A stretch of 64,000 nucleotides of DNA, taken from assembly GCF_009870125.1 (NCBI RefSeq), contig NC_046680.1, positions 23,269,501 through 23,333,500 of the forward strand. Direction: 5' to 3'. Origin of the DNA: Drosophila pseudoobscura. Lineage: Eukaryota > Arthropoda > Insecta > Diptera > Drosophilidae. The notes below the pieces were generated by a model. The model ran no database searches. It saw only the letters and a list, made by a program, of their open reading frames with translations, and was not told the DNA's origin. The translations under genes and the position numbers were made by a program. Position 1 is the first letter of the stretch; each line of letters begins with the position of its first letter. Shown in pieces: positions 13,801 to 27,812 of this stretch.

Positions 13801-15510
13801 GCTCTGGGTCCGGATCTGGGTCTTGCTCTGGCCCATCTTCGATTGGCTTCAGCACTTCTGCCCTCCCCGCACCCCCAGGGGTCATGCGCAAACACAGACG
13901 ACCACGACACGTGACCTCTCGTATGGATCTAATTTGCAATTAGATATGTTTCGACTTTCATCCCCCTGTCCACAATATCAGCGCCTTTGAAGTGGATAAT
14001 CAATCCAGTCGGGCGCTAAAATTATGACGTCCACATTCGTACACAGAGTGCCGTTGGGACCGCCTTTGGCCATCAATTTGTTAACAAATCTCGAAAACAA
14101 ATGATCAAACGCATCGGATCACACGATTTAAATGAAGTGGCCGCTGATCTCCAGCGGGGATGGGGCAGTGGGTGCCAGAGCTCTGCTGCTTTCCATCCGA
14201 GTGCCTCTTCAGCGACGCAGCAGCCAGCCGTAACGACGTGGACAGGGAGGGAGGGAGGTATGGAGGTAAGAGTTTCGTGGCTGCGCTGCCTCAGACGACT
14301 TCCGTTGCTGGGAAATTCATGGAAAATAAACTTTGCTGGTTTTTAGGGGCAGGGGCAGTGGTTATCCACTGCAGAGTACAGTTTTTTGTGGCATATACGA
14401 GAGGCTGACATACCCTCTCCCATTCTGTGTTCCGTTGGGGCCATACCAGAACAGGGTATGCGGTCTTCGTTGCTTTTATTCAAGATTTGTTCTTTCTTTA
14501 TAATTGCGCATATGACCCTGTTTAATACAGTTCGCAGAGCAATTTTCCGAGCAGCAGACCTTTGTGAACTTCCGCCGAGGCTGAGGGATTATCTGATTTA
14601 AAAGACACAGCAGGGATGTAGCGGGGGAGCAGCCGATTAACTGGCAATTAACTGACATTGATGTAGTGCCCAAACTACTATACTTTGTGGCCTTAATCAA
14701 AGGAATCCGCCAGCCATCGAATGTCAGTCAAAAGTTTGACCGACAGGTGCGTTCTCTGGATCCACTTCCCGTTGCAATCGTAGCTCTTGGTGATACTGTT
14801 TTCGGGATCCGGGATCCGTTTTAATCTGGTAAGTGAATGTGCCAACTTTTTCTCACTTTGTTTGTTTGCTTTGGGCCAGGCACACCCCGGGGGACCGTGT
14901 CGGATGGGAGGGAGTCAATGGCCCACAAAGAGCTCCATCCAGCAACTACAATGGGTCTCATTTGGGTTGTTTTTTTCTGCCTCATAATGTTCTATTATTC
15001 ATTTCAATTTGCGTGTGTGTGGGAGTCAGTGTATATATGTGTGTGTGGGTGTGTGAGTAGTGTGGGGTGGTGGATGGAGTCCTGTAAAGGTATATTTTTC
15101 ATCAAAGCTCATAGTCAGTCCAGTCCCACAACTCGCAAAGAGCAGTGAAAGTTTTTTTTTTTATTCCTTTCTGCCAGCTCGTTTATTAGATTGTGCCCCA
15201 GTCCGCCCCCGGCACCTACACACACATCAAAAACTTGCCAACGGCTGTCTGCTGCCCCTGACAAGCCAATGTTAAAGTGGCTTCAATGCCAATAGCCCGC
15301 CTATGGTATCGGATGGGACGGATGGGATGCCATGAAATTAAATTGCGTGGCATGGGATGGGGCATGGTGATGGGAGGCGTGTCACAAACATGACAAAACT
15401 TTTCCTTTCTCTTCTCAGACTGTCGATAGGGTGTTCATTATGGACAAGTTTGGCTTGCTGCTGCTGGCAACAAAATTGTAGAATGAAGAGAGTTGCCTTG
15501 CGCATTCTTG
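7805..15510. other. Non-coding stretch between protease A and dispersed repeat
   Basis: No gene found on either strand. Visible items are a CT microsatellite (11006-11025), a near-repeat of a 10-mer built on CTCACAGACC at about 13543-13570, and scattered short AT-rich blocks with TAATTA-like words. The longer open frames have low-complexity translations and no domain. Likely regulatory or neutral intergenic DNA. Confidence 0.6.
11006..11025. repeat. CT microsatellite
   Basis: About ten tandem CT units, a possible GAGA-factor type tract on the other strand. Confidence 0.85.
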
Positions 15511-16040
15511 TTATACCCGATACTCAAAATGAGTATTCGGGTATATTTGATTTGTGGTGAAAATGGATGTGTATAACGTCCAGAAGGAATCGGTTCCGAC
15601 CCCATAAAGTATATATATTCTTGATCAGCATCAATAGCCATCAATCAGCATCAATGATATGTCACTGCTACAAGTATATTTCAAAACTTTGCCCCGCCCA
15701 CTTCCGCCCCCACAAAAAACGAAAATCTGTTGCATCCACAATATTGAGGATACGAGAAAACTAAAAACGCAGAATCATAGATAATGACCATATCTATCAG
15801 ATTGCTGAATCTGGATCAGATCAGATCATTTTTATAGCCAAAAGGAACAAATCAATTTGCAGTGGCTACGCAGCGCCCGACGTCACGCTCAGACTGATTT
15901 TCTGTCTCTCTCGCACGCACTTTTTGTCGTGTTGTTTAATATTAGTCGCGTCTGCCGGAGGAGAGCCATACTGACTTAGTATCGGGTATAAATGTAGAGT
16001 TACTGTGTCCGCAGCAACTCACAACGTTCCCCCTCGTTTT
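15511..16040. repeat. Dispersed non-autonomous repeat, copy 1 (obscura-group type)
   Basis: The block has 14-bp terminal inverted repeats: TTATACCCGATACT at 15511-15524 and its exact reverse complement at 15978-15991. The interior carries features shared with a second copy at 38967-39269: GATTTGTGGTGAAAATGGATG, then a run built on GTATATATATTCTTGATCAG, then GAATCTGGATCAGATCAG. Shared sequence continues past the right inverted repeat to about 16040 (AACGTTCCCCCTCGTT). No transposase frame is present, so it is non-autonomous. From memory, this family is highly repeated in D. pseudoobscura and relatives; that assignment is knowledge, not shown by the window. Confidence 0.75.
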
Positions 16041-19000
16041 TTTTGGACGCGTGTAGCTTATAAAAATCTTTATCTGTTATAGAAGGGATCGATTAGATGT
16101 TCCTTTTGAATATGCCTCGTAAACATCCTTGCTAATATCTTTCCGATGTCACAAACCGTGCCACTGCCAATCAATGTGGGCAAGTAAATATTTTGTTAAA
16201 AACATTGCATAAATCACAGTCAATTTTTAGAGCCACATATGTAGCTGCTCCTGGCCCTGTCGCTGCGATAATTTGTGTGGCTTTATGCACCGGCTGTTGA
16301 TTGTTGGCTGATGGTCTTCCGCCCGAAACAGTCGCCCGTAAACATTGACTGGCATGTGGTAATGATGCCGTTGTGTAAATAAACTGTCAGTTTATATGAC
16401 TGCTGCCATCACTCATACTCATATTCTTACTCATACGCCCTGTGTGCCGGTCGGGCGACCCGGTCTCTGGCTCTGCGCTGTCTCTGCCCTGTCTCTGGCT
16501 CTGGATTTGACTCTGGCTGAGATTGTGCGCTGAGAGAATTAGCACGCTCGTACGCACTTCTCTGGTAGCAACAAACGAAGTTTGCCACGGCCCCATCCCC
16601 GTCCCCAGCCTCATCCCCCGGCCCCTGGTATACGCAATCATAATGAAGACATTTCCGGCTCATTGAACACCAAAGCGACAGCAGCAACAGGAGCTACAGG
16701 AGAAACAGAAACAAGAACAACAGCTCCAACGGTACCACCAACGCCAACGCCAACCCATCCTAATGAAGTCGTAATCGTTGCACATTAGGAGAACCCTCCA
16801 CGCCATCACCTCTGGCGGTAATTTGTCATCAGTCGAGCGCATATGCAAATACTTCCGCGGCCTTTTTCCGTTCGGAAAATGCAGTGACGACTACTTAGCA
16901 CATTAGAGGACTCCCTGCTGGTTGAGGGGCGTGTCGCTCTGGCTTTAGCGTGTCTGCAAAAGATTTACGGGTATAGAATAGACGGGCAACACTCCTTTCT
17001 GGAGAGTCTTAGACCGTAGTAGTGTCGTATCGGGATAATTGGCCTGGAACGGCTTCTGCCTCTGATTTTGTATGCAGATTGAAATGGGCTGTTGATGCAT
17101 GCCCCGTTGGAATCGGAGTCGCAGTTGGAGTCCAGAGGCCAGAGTCCGGCTGAGTTCGGCACAAACAAGAGCAGCAGACAATAAATATCTCTGCTGGTAG
17201 GAAGCACTTTAAAATTGATTCTGTTGAGCCCTCCTCTAAGCGCTCCCAGATGCATGCTATGGCTACTACCCTTCTTCACTCTGCGGTATCCTGTCCTGTT
17301 CTGTGCCCATTCGCAATGGCCAAACGAGACACGACAAATTGCCGGGAGAATGCCTCGGAAAATTCCTGGGAAGACTTATGCGCATTGGGCACAAGTCAAA
17401 TTGCATTTAAAGTGACAAATGTGCCTTGCCTGGTGGTCGAACAGGGACGAAACGGCAGTTGGGGAGCCCGAAACAGGGACAAAAATTGACCAAACACGTG
17501 CTAAAAATATTTCCTCTGGCAAACAAAAACCAAATGGCAGTTAACTTCCTTTCTTCATTCATTTCTTCGACTGGCAGCAAACTAAAAACCAAGGAAAAAC
17601 CCAAGGAAAAAGAAAGAAAAAAGCGACGGAAGCGAGAGAATTTTTCATGCTTTGGTCAACTACGACTCAACACACGCTCCCCAAACGGCAGCAGGAGCAG
17701 GAGCCAGCAACCAAGAGCCAGGAGCGGGTGCCTCAGAGGGAGGCGTGGTCGCTGGCAGTGCTGACCCGGCATTAGAATTTATCGCTGTCAGCACTTGGGA
17801 AAAGGAGGAAGGTCTTCTTGTGGTGCCTCTTCCCTTGGCTGCTGCTGCCTATACCCTTGCAGCGGGGCGGCTATGACTTTTACCAGATGTTTGTCCCACA
17901 GAGAAGTAAGAATGTCCGACCCCGCGAGTAAAAGAATGACCCTTTGATCAGCAGGGTTACCCACATTACCCCCAGTGCGTGAGGGTATCTACGGACTCGG
18001 CCCTCGAGGCTATATCGAGGTATCCCTTTATATTGGCGGTTTCTGTTTTCAGGCGGGAAATAAAAAACGAGGCGACCCAGCAGTAGGTGAAGGAAAAACT
18101 GTCGCTCTATGTGGTATCCAGAAGGGGCGTGGATGTGGATGTGGATCCCACTCCACCCGGCTACTCTTCCGGCAGTCCCCGTCGCTGCATGTGACATGTG
18201 AGTTGGCGAATTTGGTTGGGCGTTGGGCAAAATCATAGCTAACAAACACACACACTGACCTGGCCTAGTCAAGCACCTTGAGGCGGCTTGATTAATGGCA
18301 TTGTTTGGCTGTCTGTCAGCGAGATCCATTTGGGGCCGTCATTGATATGGCGCCACAGCTTAAAGCCAACTCAGCCTGCCACTGCTGCGTATAAATATCG
18401 GCATTAAGCACCAATTAGCCGACTGCCAAGAAGATAGAACCAACTCCTGCCTCCCATCTGCGGCTCTATAATTCGGCTTATTAACAGTGCGTGCAGCGTG
18501 TACTCGAAATTGTTATTGTTATTGTCGACAAAGTTGCATGCAACAGCAGAATCGGAGACTGCCCGGGAGGGTAGAGGGTGGGCGGAGGGCGGATAAGGCA
18601 CCAAAATGATGCTGGAAATTAACTCAGAAATCTGTTGTGAGCTCATTGTCAGCAGCCGAAAAGTTTCCAGCGCCAGAGCCGAAGCGAGGCACAGGGACAG
18701 GGACAGAGCAGGGCCGCCTCGAAAAGTTGGCCAGAACGAGCAACTTTCTGAATGCAAAAACTTTTGGCGAGAATTACAATCGTGATAAAAATTATGAAAA
18801 TATTTGGAGTGCTCAAGTTTTGAGCGACAACTTGGCAGAATCTGGTCTGTGCTTGGGTCTGGGTACGGGTCTCCGCGTGGGCAAAATGTTTGCGAATCAA
18901 ATCAAATTAAATTACATAAATGTGCAGAAATGCGAGAATTCAGCAGCAGCATTGCCTCTCCCCTGTCTCCCTCTTTCTGCCATTAAAATAGTATTTGAGG

Positions 19001-22000
19001 CAGAAACAAGCAACATTTTCCACCTGCTCGTTTTTTTGAAAATGTTCAATTGAAAAACTTTTGTAATCAAACTATAGGAATTGCAGCACAAACACACACA
19101 TTCACTCAGTGGACACAACGGATACATTGGATATGGAACTATTTTGCATGGGGAGAAAACTCATAAATCTGGGAAGAAAACTCTTGCTGGATCGAAACGG
19201 GGCTTGGGTCTGCGGACGGGGAGGTTTGCAATGCAGAGGGAAACAATGCCAAAGTTATTTACTTATTTATGCAGGGTACATATTGAACTCTGGCTCCTTG
19301 TTCTCTCATTCTCATCCTTGTCCTCGTCAGACTGCAGCTGTCAGCAGGAGAAGCGAACAGGACAGAATATTACTTGGCTTTAACTTGGCTTTCGAGCCTT
19401 AACTGAACCGAATTGAAGAGCTCAAGCGCTCAAGGGTCGGGGAACACACTTAGCGGCCAATTAGAAAAGTTCTCGAGAAAATCTCAACTGCAGTTGCAGT
19501 TGAAGCTCTTTCCGGGCACATCAGGCAAGCCCATGGAGGCTCTGGCTCTGGTTCTGGCTCCGACTGACAATATTTAAACGTCTGCAGTAAATATTTGATG
19601 CCTAATTGAATCATTCATTCGGCTGGCGCTGCTCATTGCTCGGCACACGCCCACAGCCGCCTCCCTTTGGGCCATTTGCAAAGAGTTGATTTGAATAAAT
19701 TTGAAATTCTGCCGAGTCGAGTCTGCTGTGCCAGCATTTAGGATGTCTGACATTGCCATTGCCTGGCAAATTTGTCTGCAACTGCATCGGAATCTGACTG
19801 TTGCCACAGTCCTGGGCGTGGCTGTGGGCGTGGGTATGGCATTGACTTCAGAGGAGAGGCAGATCGCTCCGCGTGTCTCCGAGCCGCGTGCCATCCTTTG
19901 CGGTGCATTATGCGGCGAGGCGACAGAACGCGAATTGTGCAAATTAGCGGAGCGCATTTGCTCCGCACTCATCAATATTTGCACTTCAATTAGTGACGAT
20001 ATGACAAACAGTGCTTACATATCTGCTCATTTTCCGCTCAGAGGTAGCGCCAACAGTGTAATAGCCACGGATCCTTGGCATGCTGTTCGATGATTGCTGC
20101 ACTGACGCCATCAATGAGCACGGGCGACCAATTAGTGGAAGGAGCAGTGCCTCCCAAGAGGCAGCTTGTATTTTCACATAATTCACATTATTTTTATTAC
20201 CCGGCCGAATGGGCAAAACTTTTGCCATTTTCTAAGCGATGGCAAAATATGATTTCTATTTTCGAAATTCCAACCAAAGGATACCCTCTACAATGGCATT
20301 TGGAATGATTTGAATTGTTGAATATTGAGAAAAAAACTAACTTAACTTGTGGATAGTATAATCAAACAAAGGCTGTAGCTCCTTATCTTCGAAATAGGGG
20401 GACCATTATATGAAATATGTATATTTGATCTAGGAAATTGCTCTCTTTTGTGCCATATACCCTACTACAGAACGGTAAGGACAAGTAACAAGTTTTTGGG
20501 CATGGTCCTTGGGTTTCGTTGGGCCCAAAGCTCATTACCTTATTGCGTTGGCCTGGCCATCTCGGGGTACCGGCGCTTGCTGGTTGCGCTGCTTGCGGGG
20601 CTGCTTGTTTGCGCCGCAAATGAACGGAAATGGTAAAACTTTTAATTGAAACCATAAATTTTGCGTGGTTTCTGTGCCAATGGAATTTGTCGTGCCCGTG
20701 CTGTCCCAGTGCCATGCTCTCATGCTACCACTCGCAGTACCATCTAGAGCCAAGTGCAATTAGCGCTATTCTTGAACAGAGCCTAAGCCCTGCACTTGTG
20801 ACCATCAAGCCACCATCCATTCATCCAGCCAGCCAGCCAGTCCCAGCCAGGTAAGGGAAAGTTGCTGAAAAAGATGTCAGATTTCCCTAGAAGGACAGTA
20901 CGAGGAAGTCAACGGGTACGAGCTCCTGTGACGGAAATGGCGAATGATTAAAATGGGCGTGCCGTAATTTCCGCCCCGCTCTGTTGAACGGGAAATTGTT
21001 GAGAGCAGTGGAATGTGAGGCTCCTAATTGACAGGACGAAGCCACTGATAGGAGAGGCGTGGAGTCCTGCTGCTCCCGGCTCGTACAACAAGTTGTTGCC
21101 GCATCCAAGCCACGAAGAGATTCATATCACAGCCATGGACATCTTCATTGAGTGCTTGATAGCAGCATTTTGAAAATTCAATTTCCTGCACTTAAAAGGC
21201 TTTGCAGTTACATCGGGAGTCCCTCTCTGACGCCTGTCCCCAGGTATTTCCCATTGAATACTCATCGTGAACGATGGGAACACAAGTCCGGGGCGATTGA
21301 ACGTCAATTTCTATAAGTAAGTGGGACCGGTGGGACAAACAACAACTCACTCTCTGATTGGAAGCGGAGGCACTCCACAACACGAGATCTTGCCAATCTC
21401 GACCAGAAAGTATATAATTTCAAAAATTAAATACATCTTGAAAGAAACAGAAACAAAACCTACATTAAAAAAACAATTGTCGAAATATTTTGTTGCTTTT
21501 CAGCGCATCTCTGGTCCATCACCGCCGAAGAGCTCTCTAATCTGTCTGTCTGTCTTTCGGTGTATCTGTGTAGATGTACGGAGCATATGGAGCATCGCGT
21601 TTTGGAAAATATTTTGGCCTTGCTAATATTTAAAATTGCTACCCGTCTCCCTCAGTATTCCCCTCTCTGACCTCTTTGTGTGTGCTACTTTTGATATTGA
21701 TTTTGTTTGGCATAAATATCCAGTATTTTCTCTTTTTTTCTGCTGTTGCTGTTTCTGTTGCCACTTCTCTAGTGAGAGAAGTCGAGAACGAGAGAGTAGG
21801 AGGGAGAGGGTGGCTCTCAATGGTCCACCCTCCAGTAGCAGTATTTTTAATTTGCCAAATGGCCCAGTCAGCCAAGTGAAAGCCATGCTTACAGACACAG
21901 ACACAGCCACACATCTATGTATGTGGCCATGTAGAGCAGACACCACAGCAGGAATTTTAATAATTCTAATACGAGTTTTGTGAGTTATGCGCTGCTTGCG

Positions 22001-24114
22001 ATCCAAGCGGCAGGATTGGTAATCGATACCTGGCCGGAGCCGCCACTCGAATGATTTATGGCAACAATCGTTGGACAGTCGCTTCCGCCGGATGCAGGCT
22101 TTGGCTGCCACAACTGGAATAATCATCGGACGCCCCATGACGCTTATCATTCCCGCTCTCATTAGCAGCGGAAACTTCCAGTGGAGTGGAGTGCGTGCGG
22201 GGCTTCCCCGCTAATGGTGCGAAAAACCGCAAACTTTTATGGCGAAGCGAAGCCATTTTGTTTCCACTCACACACACACACATGAGAGTGTGGGAGGCGG
22301 GGGAATGCTTAAATGTTAATGCCCAAAATTTTCAGAATATTACCAACTCTTCATTTTGGGCTTCGCGACGGCATGCCCTCAACCATCCGCTCGCAGTCGG
22401 ATGTATTTGGCAATAAATTCGACGAGAAAGCGAAAAATCTGAATGGTAGGACAAACTTTTTGTTGCTTAAGTAAACTTGAAAAGTTTCAAGACACAAAAG
22501 TTTGTTGTGAAAGTCACACGAAAGTTGAATGCAATAAATCTGCTCGCTGCACGGTGGTGCCACTGAAAAAAGAGACCCAAAACCCACCCGAAAAGAATCT
22601 CTAAAATTCTGCAATGCATTGCCGCTGCTCGCGAGCCAAATCCCGTTAAACCCCGTTAGCACCAAAAAAATAGGGAGGTGGGCAGGAAGGAGAGGAAGGA
22701 AGGGCGCATAAGGCAGCTGGGGAAATGGTAGAAAACTTTCAGCGCATTCTTGGCTGATAAATGGCCAGCGAAATCTTAAAATACAAGCGCAGATTTCGCA
22801 CTGCATGGCAGAAATATATCAAAAAAGCGCAAACGTCATGACCAGAACTGCAATGCAGAGGCAGAGGCCAGTGGTCGAGCAGGAGAGAGTCCTGCTCTTG
22901 ACAAGACCTCCGAGACGAAACGAAATGGCCTAATTATACAGCCCAGATCCTTGGAGCTGTGTAAAGCTGTGTGGAGCTGTGGTCATGGCTGGGTCACGTG
23001 CTGCTCAGGTGCGTGAAAATGCAGATTTGCTGCCGCATGGAGTGTGAAAATGGATCGTTCTGCAACTGTGACTTGAATGCTTATTAAAAGTTTAGTGGCA
23101 GCTGCCACACATGCGTGTGTGTCCAACAAACTTTCAAAGCTGAAAAGCAATCAAAAGTTGGCAACGCTGCCTTTTATTGCCGCCAAGCGGCAGACAATCG
23201 AGTCGAGTTGCAAGTTGCACGCCGTTTAAGCAGCCGCAGCAGGCCAAATTAAATTCGTTGTGTTCTTGTTCGAGGCAGGCCCAGTTAGAGGGGTTAGCTG
23301 GGTGTGGCAAGCGGCAAGGGGAACATACTCCGGGTGTCCTTGCGCCACATGCAAAATAGGGCAACAGGAAACAGCAACAGAGAAACAGAAAAAACATCGT
23401 CCAGAATGAAGAGTGAGGTGAGGCAGTCTCGCGGTCCTCTTAGTCCTTTCAGTCCTTTCAGTCCTTTCAGCTGGCTCTCTTTTTATCATTATGTGGCAGT
23501 TGCAGCTTAATTGCAATGAAAGCACAGCTTCCTTCGGCAATTTGCAGTGCAGTGCCATGCGGCCCAGACTTAATCACGTGAACGACACGGCGCCACATAA
23601 ACTTAATCTGTGCGCCAGGTGAGTGATTGCGAAAGGCACCACATGGCCAACAGTTCAGGACGCACTCTCAGGGCCTCGAGCCGGAACCCGAGCCATAGTC
23701 ATTCTGTGGCTGTTGCCATGAATGCAATGCATTGCTGAGCAGGCTTTCACATGCATGACGACGATGATGATGATTATTACTATGAAGCATTATTGATGCA
23801 GTTCCAGAAAAAAAAACCCATCAACCTGCATCTGGCTTTAAGCAGAGCAGCTCTCGCCTACTTTCCTGCGCTCGTTGCAGACGCGTTCTTGAACTAATTA
23901 GCCTCGTTTAAGTTAAAGTTTTCGAAAGTTAAACACGCTCACAGAGGCAATTAGCCGGGCTGCAACAGGAGGCAGGCACACGGACACAAGCACACAGCGG
24001 AAGCGCAGAGGAGGGTTGGAAAGAGAGGCTTACCAATTTTATGGAACTTTTGCCAACACTTACTTGGACTCTCGCAGCTAATTAATTTCGTTACTCAACA
24101 TTCAACACTCTTCA

Positions 24115-24157
24115 CAGTCACAGTAGCAGTCACAGTAGCAGTCACTGTAGCAGTCAC
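24115..24157. repeat. Short tandem repeat, 12-bp period
   Basis: Roughly three and a half copies of a 12-base unit CAGTCACAGTAG with one A-to-T change in a later copy. Non-coding context. Confidence 0.8.
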
Positions 24158-25123
24158 ACAATTACTCCATTTAGGAAGAAATGCATTTGGGGCACCGAAA
24201 AAAACAGCTCCTGCATTGATAATTTAAATGCGCTTCGAACGCGCGTGTCGGCCGCTCTTAATTGGAAAAGTTTCTCATTTTTAATTAAAACATTTTACTC
24301 AATGCAAAATGCAGCCAAATATTCAACCACAGCAACAACAACAAAAGCAGGCAACAATGGGTAAAGTTCCAACAGAGCAGGAGCAGGGCACGGAACGGAA
24401 CGGAACCGGTAATGTGCTGGACAATTTGAATGAGTTTTTCATTGCTCATACGCCCTGTGTTATGTTAATTATGGAATACAGCTGCAGCACGCCCATCATC
24501 GCTCACTGGCAGTAGGATCACAGCACATCACAAATACACCCAGTAGAACACTCAATTTGTTTTGCCATCGCATAGCTCTTCGCTGCCATGTGGGTACGTG
24601 GTATGTGGCCGCAATTCGGATTCCACTAGCAGCTTATGCGATTTAGCCGACAAGACAAATAGTTCCATGTAATTTGCTTGTATGTCAAACGACTCGCATA
24701 TGTCAAGTGTCAAATGGTCTCCATTTTTCTTATTTTGCCCACCCCCAGCCCCCCTTCTCTTTCTCCGCTTTCCAATCGACAGTGTCGACATGTGCGAGGA
24801 GCTGGCAAAGTTTTTCTAGCAATAAATTAATATTACAATGACAATTTCGCCCGCATTCGTATTCGCAGCAGAACGAACATATTTCATGCTTCGCTTCCAT
24901 TTCCAATTCTAGTTCCGATTCTGTTTTTCTTTTCTGCTTGTTTTTTTATGCTTGCTGCATGTGTTGCCATTTTCCACTTTCCCCACTCTTCCATGTTCGA
25001 TTTCCTCCTGATCGACACGCGATCACCTTCTCGTGTCCTTCTGGCTAAAAAAAAATCTTGGCTTAAAGGTGTAAATGCCAAACAGAAAGAAAAAACAAGA
25101 GTCTTGGCGGCTGGCTGGCTCTC

Positions 25124-25141
25124 CATCCGGCTAGCCGGATG
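25124..25141. other. 18-bp perfect palindrome
   Basis: CATCCGGCTAGCCGGATG is identical to its own reverse complement, with no spacer. It lies in non-coding DNA. It may be a dimeric protein-binding site or chance. Confidence 0.7.
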
Positions 25142-27788
25142 TCTGGCCTTTCTGTCTTTCTGTATTAACACTGAAAGGGGAAGTAGCAGCAGCAGTCCAG
25201 ACACATCGACCTATGGCCGACTGGGCAAAGAAAATATTGTTCTTTCCAGCCCTACAGTCCTTGCGCCCCTGGCCCTGTCTCTGCCACAGCCCCAGCCCCA
25301 TGGTCATGGCTAATGCCAAAATGTCAAAGCTTAAAGTCCCGGCCTGAGCTCTGGCGCTGCCTCTGACTCTGTCTCTTACACTGACTTTGGTAATTCTGCC
25401 GTATTTTAATCAGTCAAGCCAACAGCCGTCAGAAGAAGTAATTAGGTGAGTACGGGGGCGAGGCTCTGGCTAGTAGTTGCTAATTGAATGAATTTACCTC
25501 AACTTTACTTGATTTATTAATTCGGCCATCCCTAAAGCTCCCCCCTCGCACCACAGCCGGTGCTGCCCGAATCGATTCCAATTCCGACTCAGAAGTCCTT
25601 TCGATTGCGGTCCTTGGCTCAGTGATAGCCACAGAAAGTTTTGCGTCAGCTTTTATTTACGCAAACCGAAACATATTAAAAATTTACGGCTCGTTTACTG
25701 CGATTTGTTCAATTAAGTCGATTCGTTTCCTGCCCCAGTACCAGTTACAGGTTCGTCTCCATCTCCAACTCCTGCCCCTATCCAACCTAAGGCTATCCTC
25801 TGTTCACCATCAAAGTTGGATGGCAACTTGAGTTTGCTCCGTCTGCTTCTCTTGGCTGCCAATTTTAATTTTCTTCAAGTTTATTTGCCGCTCTCCTGTG
25901 ATTGCTTCAGCCCTTTCAATCCGCTTTCTCCAAGGCTGTCGAGCTCCTCCTCCTCCTGCTCCTTTTTTTAATTTTTTATTGAATTGGCTCTTGTTACTGC
26001 TTAGACTTTGGATTGAAATTAAACGAGCGTGGTTTATGGCCGCAGTCGCAGTTTCCGTCGCCGTCTCCGGTAAGGAGTGAAATTTAATCAAGTTATGCAG
26101 CAGTGTGGCAAGCAGTGGGGCAGGCAGTGAGGGGAATGGGATTGCGAGGGCTGGCAGCAGGCAACAAAGAAAACAAGTCTCAAGTGGATGGCTATTGTTT
26201 AATCCAGGCAAAACTTTGCCAACTCAAAACTTAATTAAAAAAGAAAAAAAACAACTCAGGCCCATTGATGCAAGCAACCCCGCCCCCGACCCTTCTAGGC
26301 ACGATCCATAATTACCATTAGTGGAGTACATACATTGTGTAGTCTTGTGTGCCGTGTTGGAGTATTTAGGAAGCCAAAGTGGGAGCTGCCTTTGGCACCT
26401 CTTTGATCCCTCGTTGGATATTGGCCCACTGGTCAAAGCTAATGAAAGCCGCGACCGCGAAATTGCGCGTAACTTGGCATAATATTTACCAATATGGTTA
26501 ATTGCGTATACGCCGTGTGTACAAACGCTGGCTGCACGCAGCCATCTGGAGTGCACTCGAAACTCCAGACACTGCAGAGCTGGAAACTCCAACATCCGAC
26601 CTGTGACTCTGACACCGCACACTGACCGCAAATATGCAAACAGAATACAACAGGCGAAGGACGAGAATGAGGACGAGTATAGCCAGGAGGCAAGGTGGAG
26701 GCACATCAACATAATAATTGTAATAATACAAATGCCGACACTTGCGGACAACAACTGCAACAATGCACACTCCGCACAGACGTAGCCGTGTTTGTATCCG
26801 TGTCCGTGTCCATGGCAATATGCCAAATTGTGTGCAGCACCACAACGACATCATCTTCATCACCATCATCATTTTCATCATCATGGAGAACCAGACGCCA
26901 ACCGAAGAACAAGAGCAAGAACAAGACATCACCGGGTTAATAATGCTGTTGCGTTGCCCCTCAAATGAATTTGCATAAACTTCGGGCCCTGGACACATGA
27001 AGGGGATGAGGAAAGGGACGAGGTACCCAGTCGAGTCGCAAATTGAAAGATGCCGTGCTGCCAAAACAAAAAACCAGAGCACGGCAGTGCCATCAGGTGA
27101 GCTCTCCCTTCTCCGGCTGCCGCTCCGACTACAAGGCAAGACTATAAGGGTTAAGAAATAGGTTTAGGGGCTGCCACGAAGACAGGATGACTTTATTTGC
27201 AATATGGAAATATTTTTCATTACCGTGTCTCTGGGCACAACCCCATCGCCGTGCCTCCCTTCCTTCCTCCCTTGCGTCAAACGGCGTCAGTCAAGATGCC
27301 AAACTCTGGCTGTCTGTCTATCCGAAAGATGCTCATAGTACGAGTACCGAGTATCTCTGCATCTGCATTGCTGGTGGTATATTCCGGGCTTGTTCTGGCA
27401 CATTTTATGACAATATTTTTGATATTCCCTGCTAGTCATGTGACAGACACATACCGAAAAGCCACTTATATGTCAATTTTGCAGGCAGACTAAAGCGATG
27501 TGAGGCCAACACGGTTCGGTGCTTTAACGTTGTTCAGACAACCGCCAGATTTTAATGAAGTTCAAGCTTAGAGGATACAGTGCCTGTCGATCCTTCAGAT
27601 CCTTCAGTGAGAAGCCACTGGCCATATGGCCACATTGATATAGGATAACTTGCACTTGATGCCACTCGACGTGGCTCGCATGTTTGCTCTGGCCTCACGC
27701 AACGATGACGGAGCCATCTCTTGGCAGCACTACTATTGGCACTGTCAAATGGGGATGTGGGTCGAGAGTGTGTGTATGTGAGTATGGC

Positions 27789-27812
27789 AGAGAGAGAGAG
27801 AGAGAGAGAGAG
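27789..27812. repeat. AG microsatellite
   Basis: Twelve tandem AG units, preceded by short TG-rich sequence. GAGA-type tract. Confidence 0.9.

Noticed and set aside
24115-24157. Regular short repeats considered as a CRISPR-like array
   Set aside because: 12-bp period without unique spacers, in a eukaryotic genome; a simple tandem repeat.
26498-27139. 213-codon minus-strand frame in the long gap
   Set aside because: Met/Val-rich low-complexity translation from CAT/ATC repeats, no signal or domain, no supporting splice structure.
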